DNA of 64,000 nt from positions 116,634,226-116,698,225 of the forward strand of contig NC_088780.1 in NCBI RefSeq assembly GCF_958450345.1, written 5' to 3'. Of this stretch, positions 25,372 through 36,101 are shown piece after piece (the stretch's first letter is position 1; every line of letters begins with the position of its first letter). A program made the position numbers and the translations under genes. Source of the DNA: Calliphora vicina (taxonomy: Eukaryota; Arthropoda; Insecta; Diptera; Calliphoridae). The notes under the pieces were generated by a model that was given only the letters and a program-made list of their open reading frames with translations, was not told the origin of the DNA and made no database searches.

Positions 25372-26124
25372 ATTGTACGAAGCAGATATAAATTTTTTTT
25401 CAAAAGGTTATGAATATTTTCATAGATGTTAAGAATGTTTCCATGACGTACTTTTAGGTAATTCTGTTTACCGCTTTTTATTTTTAAATAATACAAATGT
25501 ATTTAAATAAAGTCTGTTAAAATATTTAAACAGAAAATTACTTTTCTATTCAAATAAATTTCGATAACTTATATAAAAATAAAAATCCCTATAATGCCAG
25601 AAATATTGTACTTCAGAAATTTGATTACTTCTTTTTAAAATATTTGTTTACGAAACTATAAATTGCAAGCTGCCTTCGAATAGTTTTCATGTTAGAAAAC
25701 ATGAGCTGCATTTTAGGTTCTATTCATGTTTAAATAACAGTGTGTGAACATGAATTGCACTTTAAAGTGCATATAAAGTACTTTTTCTAACAATTTTTTT
25801 TTATACTACGTATTTTTGCATTTTTCTCAAAGTTTTGGTTATGCAGTTTTTTTCTTTTCAATTCAAAGCTATTGTTATGCGTTTATATATGCTATTAGTG
25901 TTGTAGTTGCATTCTTTCAAGACCCTTTAGCCACACAAAAGATATATGGAATTTTTCCGTAACACCGACATATACTAAAAGAAGTTTTTTTTTCATATAC
26001 TTTTTTATACTCTTTTTGTTGTAACTTTTTCTTTATTTTTAGTTATAATACAACAATGTTGAATTTTCAGCTAAACTTAAGCTTTTGTTTGTAGTTGTGT
26101 GTTTTTCGTTCGTTTCGCAACAGA
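25372..26124. other. No gene seen
   Basis: AT-rich sequence. T-rich tracts near 25980-26085 end in a possible splice acceptor, GTTGAATTTTCAG, just before the candidate micro-gene. Confidence 0.35.
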
Positions 26125-26390
26125 ATGGTGTTACAAAATATTAAAGAAAAACTCCAAAATGCACCTGGTTTTTCTGATCGTTTTGGTAGGTAACCAAACA
26201 ACTGCTTTTGAAGAAAAAAAGTAAAACTAAATTTCAAATTGAACACAAAACCATACTTGGCTTTATTTTCTGTTTCTACACTTTTTACAATATAAATTTT
26301 ATTTTCATTTTTTCAGCAGCTTTATTTCCAGAAGACGTCACTTCAACATACAAGTTTAATTTATTATCCTTAAGAAACTATAACAAATAA
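26125..26390 (+). CDS. Candidate two-exon micro-gene, function unknown
   Basis: An ATG in good context (CAACAGAATGG) opens a frame beginning MVLQNIKEKLQNAPGFSDRF. The sequence then gives two possible donors, G|GTAGGT after 26185 or AG|GTAACC after 26189. A good acceptor, a T-rich tract ending TTTCAG, stands at 26316. With the first donor the frame continues as AALFPEDVTSTYKFNLL to a stop at 26390, giving about 44 residues; AATAAA words follow at once. With the second donor the tail is short and different. I do not recognise the protein. It could be a real small gene, a 5' piece of something larger, or a coincidence. Confidence 0.25.
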
Positions 26391-27059
26391 ATAAAAACAA
26401 CTTAAACTAAGTCAAACACACAATAATGTAAAACGGCTTTACTTGCAATATTTTTGTTGGTTTTAAAAACCATATTTAAACACTATGGCACGTCACTAAA
26501 TAAACACCAAACTTTAAATCTTACATCTTATGCTTTTTTCTTTCATAATTTAATTTCAATTCTGTAAATTATTTTTTTAACATTTTCTTAATATTTATTT
26601 AAAAAACTTCTTTTGTTTTTAATATTTGTTATTTTTGTTCACTTGTTTTTGTATTTTTGTTGTTGTTATTTATTTTTGAAAATAAATTATTCAAAACAAA
26701 CGTTTCATTTCGGTTTATAAAATCACGTTTTACATCCGTTGCAATTATTAAACCGCTCGTTTCAATGGTTCGTTACAAACTGGTTTCGTTAAAATTTCTT
26801 CATAGTAGTAGTTTCATTCTTATTCGTCCTTTTTGGTCGTTACGCTTTCAACTTTCAGTTTGTATTTTGTATTTTTATACAATTTGTTGTGATTTCGTTT
26901 AGGTTTTATTATTGTTATTGTCTGCAGCCAGCATGTCGTGTCATGTTTGTATTCATGTTCGTGTCTATGTATGTGTCTTTGTATTAGTATGTCCTTATTT
27001 TACGAAATTTTACGATTGCGGGAGTATATTTACTGTATTAAGAGCTCAATAATAATGTA
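26391..27059 (-). other. T-rich, 5'UTR-like stretch (as read on the minus strand)
   Basis: The plus strand is rich in GTTGTTG and TTCG words, so the minus strand has the A-rich, CAAC-rich character of fly leader sequences. It lies just downstream, on the minus strand, of the promoter-like segment at 27.06-27.2 kb. No donor site was clear enough to define an exon. Confidence 0.25.
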
Positions 27060-27200
27060 TCGTTATTTTCTAAAAACAGAGCACACTTCTTTTTATTACA
27101 CTCTCTATGGCGCTCTCTTTCACCTCAGCGAAATTATAAAATACCGGAAGAGAGTGAAAGTGTTATACACATGTGTTTTATAGTATTTGTTGGTTTTTGA
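27060..27200 (-). promoter_or_regulatory. Possible GAGA-rich promoter
   Basis: Read on the minus strand, CACTCTCTTCCGG is followed by TATTTTATAATTTCGC, and then GAAAGAGAGCGCC and AGAGAGTG. Clusters of GAGAG on either side of an AT-rich box are seen in many fly promoters. No transcript start can be fixed from sequence alone. Confidence 0.25.
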
Positions 27201-27517
27201 TGATTGGCGCCAAAATATACTAAAAGGATGTCGGTGCTGTTGGTGGTTTTAACAGTGACTTTAAAACTGTAGTTATACTAAAATGCATTGAAAACTGTTA
27301 TACTTCTTATATTTAATATAAATTTATTTAATATTTAGTATAACTACCTACATATATTTAAACAATTACTTAAATCTACTTGTTTTATATATATATGTAT
27401 TTATTTATAAAACACATATTTCTAGGTTCCTAAAATAAGACATAATTATAGTTTCATTATATTTACGTACATGACGTTGGTACACATCCATTTAATATGT
27501 ATATCAAAATACAGTTT

Positions 27518-27545
27518 GACTTACCTGCAAGAAAGAAAATTTAAA
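27518..27545 (-). promoter_or_regulatory. Candidate recursive splice site (ratchet point)
   Basis: On the minus strand a pyrimidine-rich tract, TTTTCTTTCTTGCAG, is joined directly to GTAAGTC, with the junction between 27525 and 27524. A strong 3' splice site fused to a consensus 5' splice site with no exon between is the known signature of recursive splicing in long fly introns. The orientation agrees with the candidate minus-strand first exon at 42.1 kb. It could instead be the ordinary donor of an unseen exon. Confidence 0.5.
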
Positions 27546-28473
27546 GAAAGTGTTAATCAATGTTGTTTCAATAAATATTAAAAATAATAATCTCCGCAAT
27601 TCATTCCATCAAATTTTATGAATTTTAAGTATATACTTATGTACTTAGTACAAAATAAATTCAAATATACAATCAAATTAAAAAATAAATAAAAATAAAA
27701 AATATAAAGTGTGAAAATCCTGATTTTTATATATGTATTTCTATTAAAAGTTGAGTTGTATCTTTCTTTGAATTTGTAACGTAATAGTAATAATATAATT
27801 GTTGTTGTGATTTATTAACATTTCGAAAATACATATTGTTGTTTCTTTTGTAAAACAATGTCAAGACACTTCTTGGGCGATCTTTATCTAGAAATCATTA
27901 ACATTTTACCTATTATTTAAACACAACTCAACAATTTGTGTTAAATTATAATTTATATTCTCTACAAAATGGGTATTTAAATTAATTTTATCTTCCATTC
28001 AAAACACTTTTTAAAGAAAACTGCTGTTATATACGTTATTGTATTGAATATTGAGATTTTAGAAAATTTAGGCAAAAAATAGTTCTCAGCTGTTTCTTAT
28101 TAAACAAATAATCGGCTGTAATATTATATTACATAATAAAATTAAAAAATAAATGAAGAAGGTATCAATACAAACTATATTTCCAGGTGGTGATTTATGC
28201 AGCAATACAAAAATTTAAAAAAATGATGATTCTCTAAAGAAGAAATGAAAAAAAAAAGTTAATTTTTGAGATTCATTTTTATATGGCCATATTTTTAATA
28301 AATATTTTGTGAGTAAATATTACCTGATTTTGATGTTATCTAGTGACATCAAAAAAATATGTTACATACATTTTTAAACAGAAAAGCTTTCAGAAAAATA
28401 AATTTTTTAATTTTATATCATTCATCATATACTATATTGAATCATTACGGTGTTCTTCAAATTGGCTTTGATA
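27546..28473. other. No gene seen
   Basis: AT-rich DNA without supported features. Confidence 0.35.
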
Positions 28474-29566
28474 ACACTATACAACAAAATCAAATTTTTT
28501 CCAAAATTACAAGTTCCGACCAATTAATTTTTATAGAGGAGAAAATAAAAGACGCGTATATCGGCGTTTTGAAAGTTTACATCTGAATTTCATTTGCGGG
28601 GGATTAAAGTTTCCCAACTCTGGCATATTCTTATTGTTAATCTTCATAAGAAACCATATGATCCTTACATTTTATGTATAAAATGTGTTGAGCAAAGTTA
28701 TGTAAAATGTTACGGAGAATATTTTTGTAGAATATGTTAACCCTCTAAATCCTCAAGGCATGGGTTTTTTTTCTTCTTCTTTTAAAAAAGTGCAAAAACC
28801 ACCATTAAAACAGGGAGTTAAGGGGTTAAAATGTTCTGCAAAAAAAAATTATACGTGAAATTTTACTATAACTGCCTGAATACACCAAAACGGAAAATTA
28901 AACCAGAAAGTCAGAAATAAGACATAACAAAAGAGAGATTAGGGTTAATTTCACATTTATTAAGAATTTTATTTTAAAGAACATTTTAGGTATAAAATCT
29001 ATTCAACAAATTTATGTAAAATGTTACGAAGAACATTTTTGTATAATATGTTAACCCACTAAATTCACAAGGAATGGGTCTTTTTTGTCCTTCTTTTAAA
29101 AAATAGCAACAAACTGCATTAAAACAGGGATTGAAGTGGTTAAAATGACCGCAAAAATATTATCCGTGAAATTTTACTATAAGTCCCTGAATACATCAAA
29201 ACGGAAAATTCAACTAGAGTTAAATCCCTGTTTTAATGGTGGTTTTTGCACTTTTTTAAAAGAAGGACAAAAAGACCCATGCCTTGAGGATTTAAAGGGT
29301 TAACATTTTCTACAAAAATATTCTCCGTAACATTTTACATAACTTTGCTGAACACATTTTATACATAAAATGTAAGGATCATATGATTTCTTATGAAGAT
29401 TAACAATAAGAATGTGCCAGAGTCGGGAAACTTTAACCCCCCCTCAAATGAAATTCAGACGTAAACTTTCAAAACGCCGATACACGTGTCTTTTTTTTTT
29501 AGTCTCCTCTATCAAAATTTATTGGTCGGATTTTTCCTCGTAATTTTTGTTAGTGTTGTACAGTGT
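28474..29566. repeat. Composite inverted and direct repeat element, 1.1 kb
   Basis: The outer ends read ACACTATACAACA on the left and the complement of ACACTGTACAACA on the right. Arms 28474-28835 and 29210-29566 are complementary with few differences. Between them a 230-bp direct repeat of the inner part of the arm occurs (28680-28915 and 28990-29218). The order is therefore arm, partial direct copy, inverted arm. A related single end is at 42.97-43.06 kb. No coding capacity is convincing. Confidence 0.65.
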
Positions 29567-29722
29567 AATTCTAGCATAAATTTCCTAAAAATTTTTGTAT
29601 GCAAATTAAATTTAACAGATATAAATTGCATATAGAAAGAAATCACGCTATTTAATTTCATAGAGATAGAATTCTTAGTTGAATAACCTTTCTTATTTTA
29701 ATATTTAAGGGTGTTTGCAGGA

Positions 29723-30529
29723 CTATGCACAGTGGGGTAGATCGCAAATCTAACTGGACAAAATTAATAAATCACGTTGGGTTCACTTCTCAATTATGAA
29801 TCATATAAAAAATGAGTTCAAATATATAAACGATTATAAAAAACCAACTTTTTTTCGCAATGTATGTTGGGAGTTTTTACCCATTCTTCAAAAATTTTCT
29901 TTCGTGAAAAAGCAGAAGTCATACTGGAAAGGTGAAAAAAGGAAATATTTTATTTTTTCTTTGTGTAGGTCATACTGGAAAAGTGAAAAAAAATGTATGG
30001 CGGTCGCAAAAATGCGCAAGATGTTTTTGATTTACCTTAAAGTGAACACTTGACAGATTAACCCAAATATAGTTTTACAGCGGAACTATGCGGAATAAAC
30101 AGCTCTAACTCTACTTGAAAAAAAGGAAATATTTTATTTTTTCCAATTTCTGATCTTTTCACAAAAAATTAGTTTTTTTTTAATAGTTACAATGGAAATA
30201 ATTAAATGAAACATGTTGCATATTTCCTTGAAATAGAGCTTAATAATAATATAAAAAATTATGACATTAAAATCACCGTAGCCTTTTTAATCATAAACCA
30301 AAGTCACACAAAAAATACACTTCTCTTTGAAATCTTAATGTACCTGTTGACAACAACTGACTTTAAAGCTTAGTTTTTCCTAATCGGAGCTAAAAACCAA
30401 AAAAACAAAACATGAATTACAGTTCCCTATTGTATTGAGAACCTCATTAAATGATCAGAAGGAATGTTGCCAGACATTTATTTTTTAATTTTGTCCAGCT
30501 AGATTTGTGATTTACCACAGTGTGCTATG
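29723..30529. mobile_element. Transib-like element of 797 bp with 5-bp duplication
   Basis: The element is 29728-30524. The left end is CACAGTGGGGTAGATCGC; the complement of the right end is CACACTGTGGTAAATCAC, and both continue into CAAATCTA and CTGGACAAAATTAA. The pentamer CTATG flanks both sides (29723-29727 and 30525-30529). CACWRTG-type ends with 5-bp duplications are characteristic of Transib transposons, relatives of the V(D)J recombination signal. An 85-codon open frame inside contains a small duplication and no known domain, so this is a non-autonomous copy. Confidence 0.6.
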
Positions 30530-30800
30530 TAAGGAACTGAACTCTCTCATTTTTCAAATATACAGAAATATTGCAGAAATTTTAAAATCGTACGGTCAGT
30601 TTCCGAGATATTTCCACACATAAGATTTCACTAAAACCAAATTTTACTCGAACATGGTATTTATAAAACTATTTTATATTTGTGTATACATACATATATT
30701 CTAAGCCTAGGCGTACAAAACGACGTATTTGAAGTATTCTACAATATGTTATGAAATATGGTTTTGATGTACTAGTGACAAATTACATCCAACTCATTGG

Positions 30801-31939
30801 GTACATATTAGGGTATTGTCGATTAACTGTTCGAATAATTTTAAATTGCCGCTTTTCAAATAACAAATAAACCGACTAATTTGTATCGATTAACAGAAAT
30901 TTCTGAGTATGAACTTATAGTAGAAATATACAATGCCAGTAGTCATGTACGTAAGTGCTGTAAACTTTTTGATAAATCAAATGAAAAACCGCAAACATTA
31001 CAGGCCTACGTAAAGTTGCAAGAAAATTAAACGATTCGCCTTATACATGCTGTAAAACATCGCTGGTCGTTATTGTCCAATATGATAGACAATTTTCTTT
31101 CTTTTTGTTTGAAACCTTTTACAAATGCGAAAATACAAGTTTTGAAAAACTTATCTAAAACATTAAGACAGTGGTTATAAAAGAAATTATTAAGGATTCT
31201 GATACTTTAATTGAATTTGACGGAATAATAAAATGTTTAATTCATAATTTTATGAAGGCCAACAATTCTATTGCTAACGATTTAATTGAAAATTTAAAGT
31301 CTAATCCTGATTAGTCGGATGACGTCATGATAATAGCGGAAACTAAAGACATTACTGAAACGAGTCTTTTATCAGAACTTAACGAAACTATTAAATGTAT
31401 TCAAAATCTAAAAACAATCCTAAAAGAACTCATCAGATATAATGCAGAATTTTATATGCTTAGAAAATACTAAAAATTAAATTTGTCATTCTTTATCATG
31501 CCTTCCTTTAGATTTCTAAAACATCTATCAATCACATTTAGAGTTTTTTTCCAATCAAGTTTTATTAAAACTAAAGAAAAAGTGGAAAACATTTAAATTG
31601 TATTCTTTTCTAAGAGATTATTATAGAAGATCTCACTAACTAAAATCCTAAAAAAAACTCACATGTGTATATAAAAATGATATCAAATACCATATATTTT
31701 TTTGTTGAAATGTTATGTTTTGTTTGGTTTTTAAGTTTTTGATTGTTTTATTAATAAAATACTTAAATAAGTACAAAAAATTCGTTGTATTATTTTCCAA
31801 TTAAAGTTAATATAGAAGTTATTCGGTTAATCGAATAACTTAAAATTACCCCTATTAAAATCTAAAATCCGATTAATTATTTGCTCGATTAACCGATTAA
31901 ACCAGAATCCCAGAATTACTTAAATACCCTAGTACATAT
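30801..31939. mobile_element. hAT derivative of 1.1 kb with exact 8-bp duplication
   Basis: The element is 30809-31931, begins TAGGGTATT and ends AATACCCTA, and is flanked by GTACATAT on both sides (30801-30808 and 31932-31939). Subterminal CGATTAA and GATTAACCG words repeat near both ends, as in hAT elements. A broken frame lies within. Confidence 0.8.
31168..31472 (+). pseudogene. Broken open frame inside the hAT derivative
   Basis: The plus strand reads VVIKEIIKDSDTLIEFDG, runs on to a TAG at about 31312, and then continues in the same frame as SDDVMIIAETKDITETSLLS and QNLKTILKELIRYNAEF to a stop near 31472. The composition is protein-like and the frame survives for about 100 codons with one stop. 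I cannot place it with certainty within a hAT transposase; it is inferred to be a relic of one because of its position. Confidence 0.35.
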
Positions 31940-33055
31940 TATAAATTATTACAGCATTTTAAACCTCTGTGAGTTGTGAAAAGATGTTGTGATTTTAGAA
32001 CTGCTTCCTAAAACACGTAAGGCTACTTGGTATGCAATGAAGATGTTGTGATTTTAGAACTGCTTCATAATTTTTATGTCCGTTCGTCTGACCATCTATC
32101 TGTCTGTTGAAAACAATATAGGGCCAAAACGAAAGGAGCTAGCAGAAATTTTCCACAAACACTCTATATTGATAAGGTTTATTTGTCCTTCTGGAATACT
32201 GTTTAATCAGTCATAAATATGTTGAATATGGGCAATTCCATGTCATCGTACGTGATATTGTACGCCTATAGATTGGAATAGATTCTGAAAAATAATTTTG
32301 TCTTTATGCTCCATTCAGAGGGTACTATATTTGAAAAAAATAACAAGTTCTTTCGAAACATCGAGCGAAATAAGGGTATAATACATGACACAAAACGGAA
32401 GTAATTTGAGGTACATGTAGAAATATGCGAATCGTGTTATCTTTTAATTTCTTACACTAAACCAAACATTTTTCCTTTACAATCCGTCATATTTAAATAA
32501 AAACAATCTTTGGATGATTTTATAATAAATCAAATTTAATATCGTATGTGACATACCGTACGTGATAGATTTTTCCCTTATAGTAAAACAAAAACTAAAT
32601 AGAAACTCTTGCCCAATTCACAATCGGTGTCGTAGCGTCGTAAGTGGTATGTCATAAATATTTTTCAAACTAAACAATCAGAGTCAAATTTATTTTAGCC
32701 GCAATCTTAGCCTAAAACATACCAATGAAATTAAAAAAATTAAATATAGTCAGTTTAAGCTATTAGTTTTGACCTTAAAATGTAGTAATAAGCTCTAAAT
32801 ACTTTCACATATGATATAATCCTGATATAATTTTTCATAAATTATTTCTAAGTACTCTAAAATTATATTGTAAAGTATGGCGAAAATCGGACAACATTTG
32901 CAACTAGTCCCCATACAGGGTAGCCCTCAGAAAATGACTTGAACATTAATAATAGTCTTATAATAATTAATAACGTGATGAAATTGTATAAAAACAAGTT
33001 TTATATGAACCTTAATCGTTCTACCAACTATAATTAACCATATCCCCATATAACC
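31940..33055. other. No gene seen; short tandem duplication
   Basis: A 59-bp unit starts AAGATGTTGTGATTTTAG at 31981, and its first 27 bases repeat at 32040-32066. Around 32087 the words GTCCGTTCGTCTGACC and CTGTCTGTTGAAAAC belong to a dispersed fly repeat, seen also near 41.0 kb. Several TACGTGATA-type words lie at 32.25-32.66 kb. No exon is supported. Confidence 0.35.
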
Positions 33056-33213
33056 CCTGTATCTAGTGTTTATAAAAAACCGACTTTTTAAAAAACCGGT
33101 TTGTCGGTTAACCAAGAATTGGCCTTTTTTAAAAAACCGGTTTTTCGGTTAACCGACATAAAAAAGGGTTAATCGTCACATATGTGTCGAAAACATAAAA
33201 TTTCCAATAAAGT

Positions 33214-35172
33214 ATATACAGTAGGGTGGGTCAATTTGTTCGGGCCCAAAAAACGTGGTAAAGCGTATAGCAAATTCGTAATCTACGGAAAATTCTATGA
33301 ACTTTTTCAGAAGAAACCACGAGAAGCTACGAGATGTTATATGTGTACTCGACGCACAGTGGGGTCAAATGCCCCTTTTTACGGATTTATTATTATCTCA
33401 ACAACAATAATAGCGACGCTCGCAAAATTTTACGTGGTTAGCCCTTAGACCAATCCGCATATTGTAACAAAATTTTAGGGATATAGGAGGGGGAAGTCAA
33501 TTACCCACCATATAAAATAATTATTAACTGTGCTATATCTATAGAACTACAATAGTTATGCACACTAATTTTGCTGTGGGTAACTCTAAGAACAAACTAC
33601 ACGTTCCGCCAAAATCGGAAGGGTATACGAGGGTGGAATCGGGATCCCCCCATACAAATGAATTATTAATTCTCCTATATCTATAGAACTACATCAGTGA
33701 GATACACTAAATTTATGCATTTTATTGATAAAAAAACTACCATATTGTTTTAAGATGATATCATTATATTAACTAGTAATGGGCTGTTGAATAATAGAGA
33801 TCTTTCCCAACTCATGACACTAAAAGACTTGCAAACTTTAAATGCACTGCTGTGAAATTTATACAACACAATATTTGAAATGAGACAATATAAAAATTAC
33901 AGATCTGAACGTGAGTGATAACTGGCTCCCGATATAAAACTTTAAAATTCTCGCGATCGCGCTTACTAACATGATTTACATATTAAGCTAAATTGCCTGC
34001 TATCGGATGACTTCGTATTAACCACAATAAAAAACTTTTAAACAAGCATATACAAGCGTGAGTGCATGAGAGTTAAATTGTTAAAATTCCGCGTGCTATT
34101 CATTCACGATTAGAAAATCAATAGATGGAAAACTAAACTGAAATAAAGAAAAGTAATTGGTAAAAGTTTATTATTGTTTATCTCATTATAATACAAGGAT
34201 ATAGCCACGTCCAGGCCTCACTCACACGTGACTCTCGTATTATTAATCACAGCACTTGCACATCTCAAAAAAAAACAATGACAATAACAACAACAACAAC
34301 AACGACAGCAATAAAACGTTTATCAGAATCGCAAAGTGCTTTTTGATGGTAGACTTAAAGGGTGAAGCTTTTACTAATTTACATGTAACTTCTGAGGCGC
34401 AGCGATGCGCAACCTAATTTTTTCTGAAATAACGCCTATCTGTCCAGGCTTTTAAATTATATCAAATTCTCTGCCCAGCTGAGCCCAGCTAAAAACTTTA
34501 TGGCCATTTGAACTGACAAAATTCCTTTTTTTTTTGCACTTCCAATATAAAAACTAATATCAAAGCTACTTCCGCAAATAATTAAAATTTAAATTTAACC
34601 AAAACATATCAATAAATACCTGAACTTGATGTATGCATAATTAGATTTGTTAATTTTTTTAAATTACCTATCACAAATAGTATTTATTTGCCCAATGTTT
34701 TATTTTTTTTTTTTATAAATTTTTTAAGTTTTCTTCTCACAATATGTAATTTCAACACGTGACTATAAAAATACCTTTTAATATTTCACATTAATTTTTT
34801 GCCTGCTGATGTAGAATTTTGTGCTCTTTAATCTGGCACTTTCAGTTTTCACGATAATTGAAATTTGTTTTTTCAATTAATCCGCAAAATTTGTATGTTT
34901 GGCCCCTCTGTGCGACGAGAAGATTCTATATATATGTAATTTTTTTGAAATCGGAACACAAACGAAGAAATATTATTATTTTTAAAATTGAATATACCCG
35001 AGGTCTCCTAGCAAAAGAGGTCTTGAGCTCCAAATCTTCTCGTAAAAAACCGGAAGCTCGATTTTGATTTTAGAACCATGGTTTCTTCTGGAAAAGTTCT
35101 TAGAATTTTCCGTAGATTAGGAATTTGCTATACGCTTAGTAGTCAAAAAAATTGACCCACCCTAATATACAG
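33214..35172. mobile_element. Inner hAT derivative, 1.94 kb, exact 8-bp duplication
   Basis: The element is 33222-35164, with identical 16-base ends TAGGGTGGGTCAATTT and complement. The flanking octamer ATATACAG is identical on both sides (33214-33221 and 35165-35172). Subterminal inverted repeats extend from about 33222-33390 and 34900-35164. Near 33520-33700 two imperfect copies of a segment containing TATATCTATAGAACTACA lie in tandem. It is inserted inside the outer element, so it is the younger. No transposase is visible. Confidence 0.8.
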
Positions 35173-35390
35173 CTTTAAAATTTTGTAATTTTTAGTAGTC
35201 AGAAATTGTTAATATTAAATAACTGTAAATATACAAAGGAGCTAAGTCCATTTATTTTGTAAAAATTTCAAAATCATTGTCTCAGTTAAATGGAATTGAG
35301 TATAAATATATTACTAAATATATAATACTTGTTTTAATTATAGGTTTATTCATTAAATTTCAAAAAAATGTAAATCAATTTTTTAACTAA

Positions 35391-35579
35391 ATATTTGATA
35401 ATGAAAATGTTACAAGTCCCAAAAAAGACCTATTAGATGCAAACGCACTTCCTCTTAGCTGTGATTATTTGTCATTTAAAAAAAAAACTCCATTATCAGA
35501 TTTCATAAATATTTCGAATAATGGATTTTATAACGTTTTTTGTCTCTCCTGTAATATTTCTGAAAAGCTAACGAAATGA
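35391..35579 (+). pseudogene. hAT transposase-like relic
   Basis: A 62-codon open stretch reads FDNENVTSPKKDLLDANALP, continues through PLSDFINISNNGFYNVFCLS and ends at TGA. Just upstream the same frame holds LFIKFQKNVNQFF before a stop. Length and composition suit a decayed transposase segment inside the outer hAT-like element. The family guess depends on the element's ends and its 8-bp duplication rather than on a catalytic motif. Confidence 0.4.
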
Positions 35580-36101
35580 TAAATAAATTTAAATTTTAAG
35601 AACGAAACACACTAATGAAGTCAAATTTATTGAAGGAAGGTATGTACATCGAATTCAATTTAGCGTTTGGTAAGATTATCACTAAGTTTTTAATGAATCA
35701 TTAGTAAGATTTAGTCTAAACTTATAGAATTATGCGGAATTTAATTTTAATTTTTAATAGTTTCATTAGGTGCAATTGATTCTGAAAAAAGTTTTCAAGT
35801 AAACTCATCGTCCTCTACTATTTAGAATCAATGTAATTCTTAAAAATATTAATCTAAAGAGGTTAGTATTGTAAATCAGCAGTTTAGGTTTCAAATCAGA
35901 CAATGAATATAACAAATGCACAAGAACATGAGATTTATCAATTTTAGTCCCAAATTTTAAAAACCAGTTAACCGAGTGATAAAAACCGGAAAAACCGGTT
36001 AACCGAAAATCAACATTTTAAATTAACCGGTTCGCAAAAAACCGATATTTCGAAGAAAACCCGGTTTTTCGGTTAACCGGTTTATAAACACTACCTATAT
36101 C

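Larger units (their letters stand above)
33056..36101. mobile_element. Outer hAT derivative, 3.03 kb, interrupted by another
   Basis: The element is 33064-36093, with identical 13-base ends TAGTGTTTATAAA and complement. The flanks CCTGTATC and CCTATATC agree at 7 of 8 positions, as expected for an ageing hAT duplication. Near both ends ACCGGTTAACCGA-like words are repeated many times in both directions, resembling subterminal transposase-binding motifs. The interior carries a transposase-like relic and the inserted element described separately. Confidence 0.75.

Noticed and set aside
29796..30053. 85-codon frame inside the Transib-like element
   Set aside because: It contains a repeated SYWK-GEK segment from a local duplication and lacks any transposase motif.
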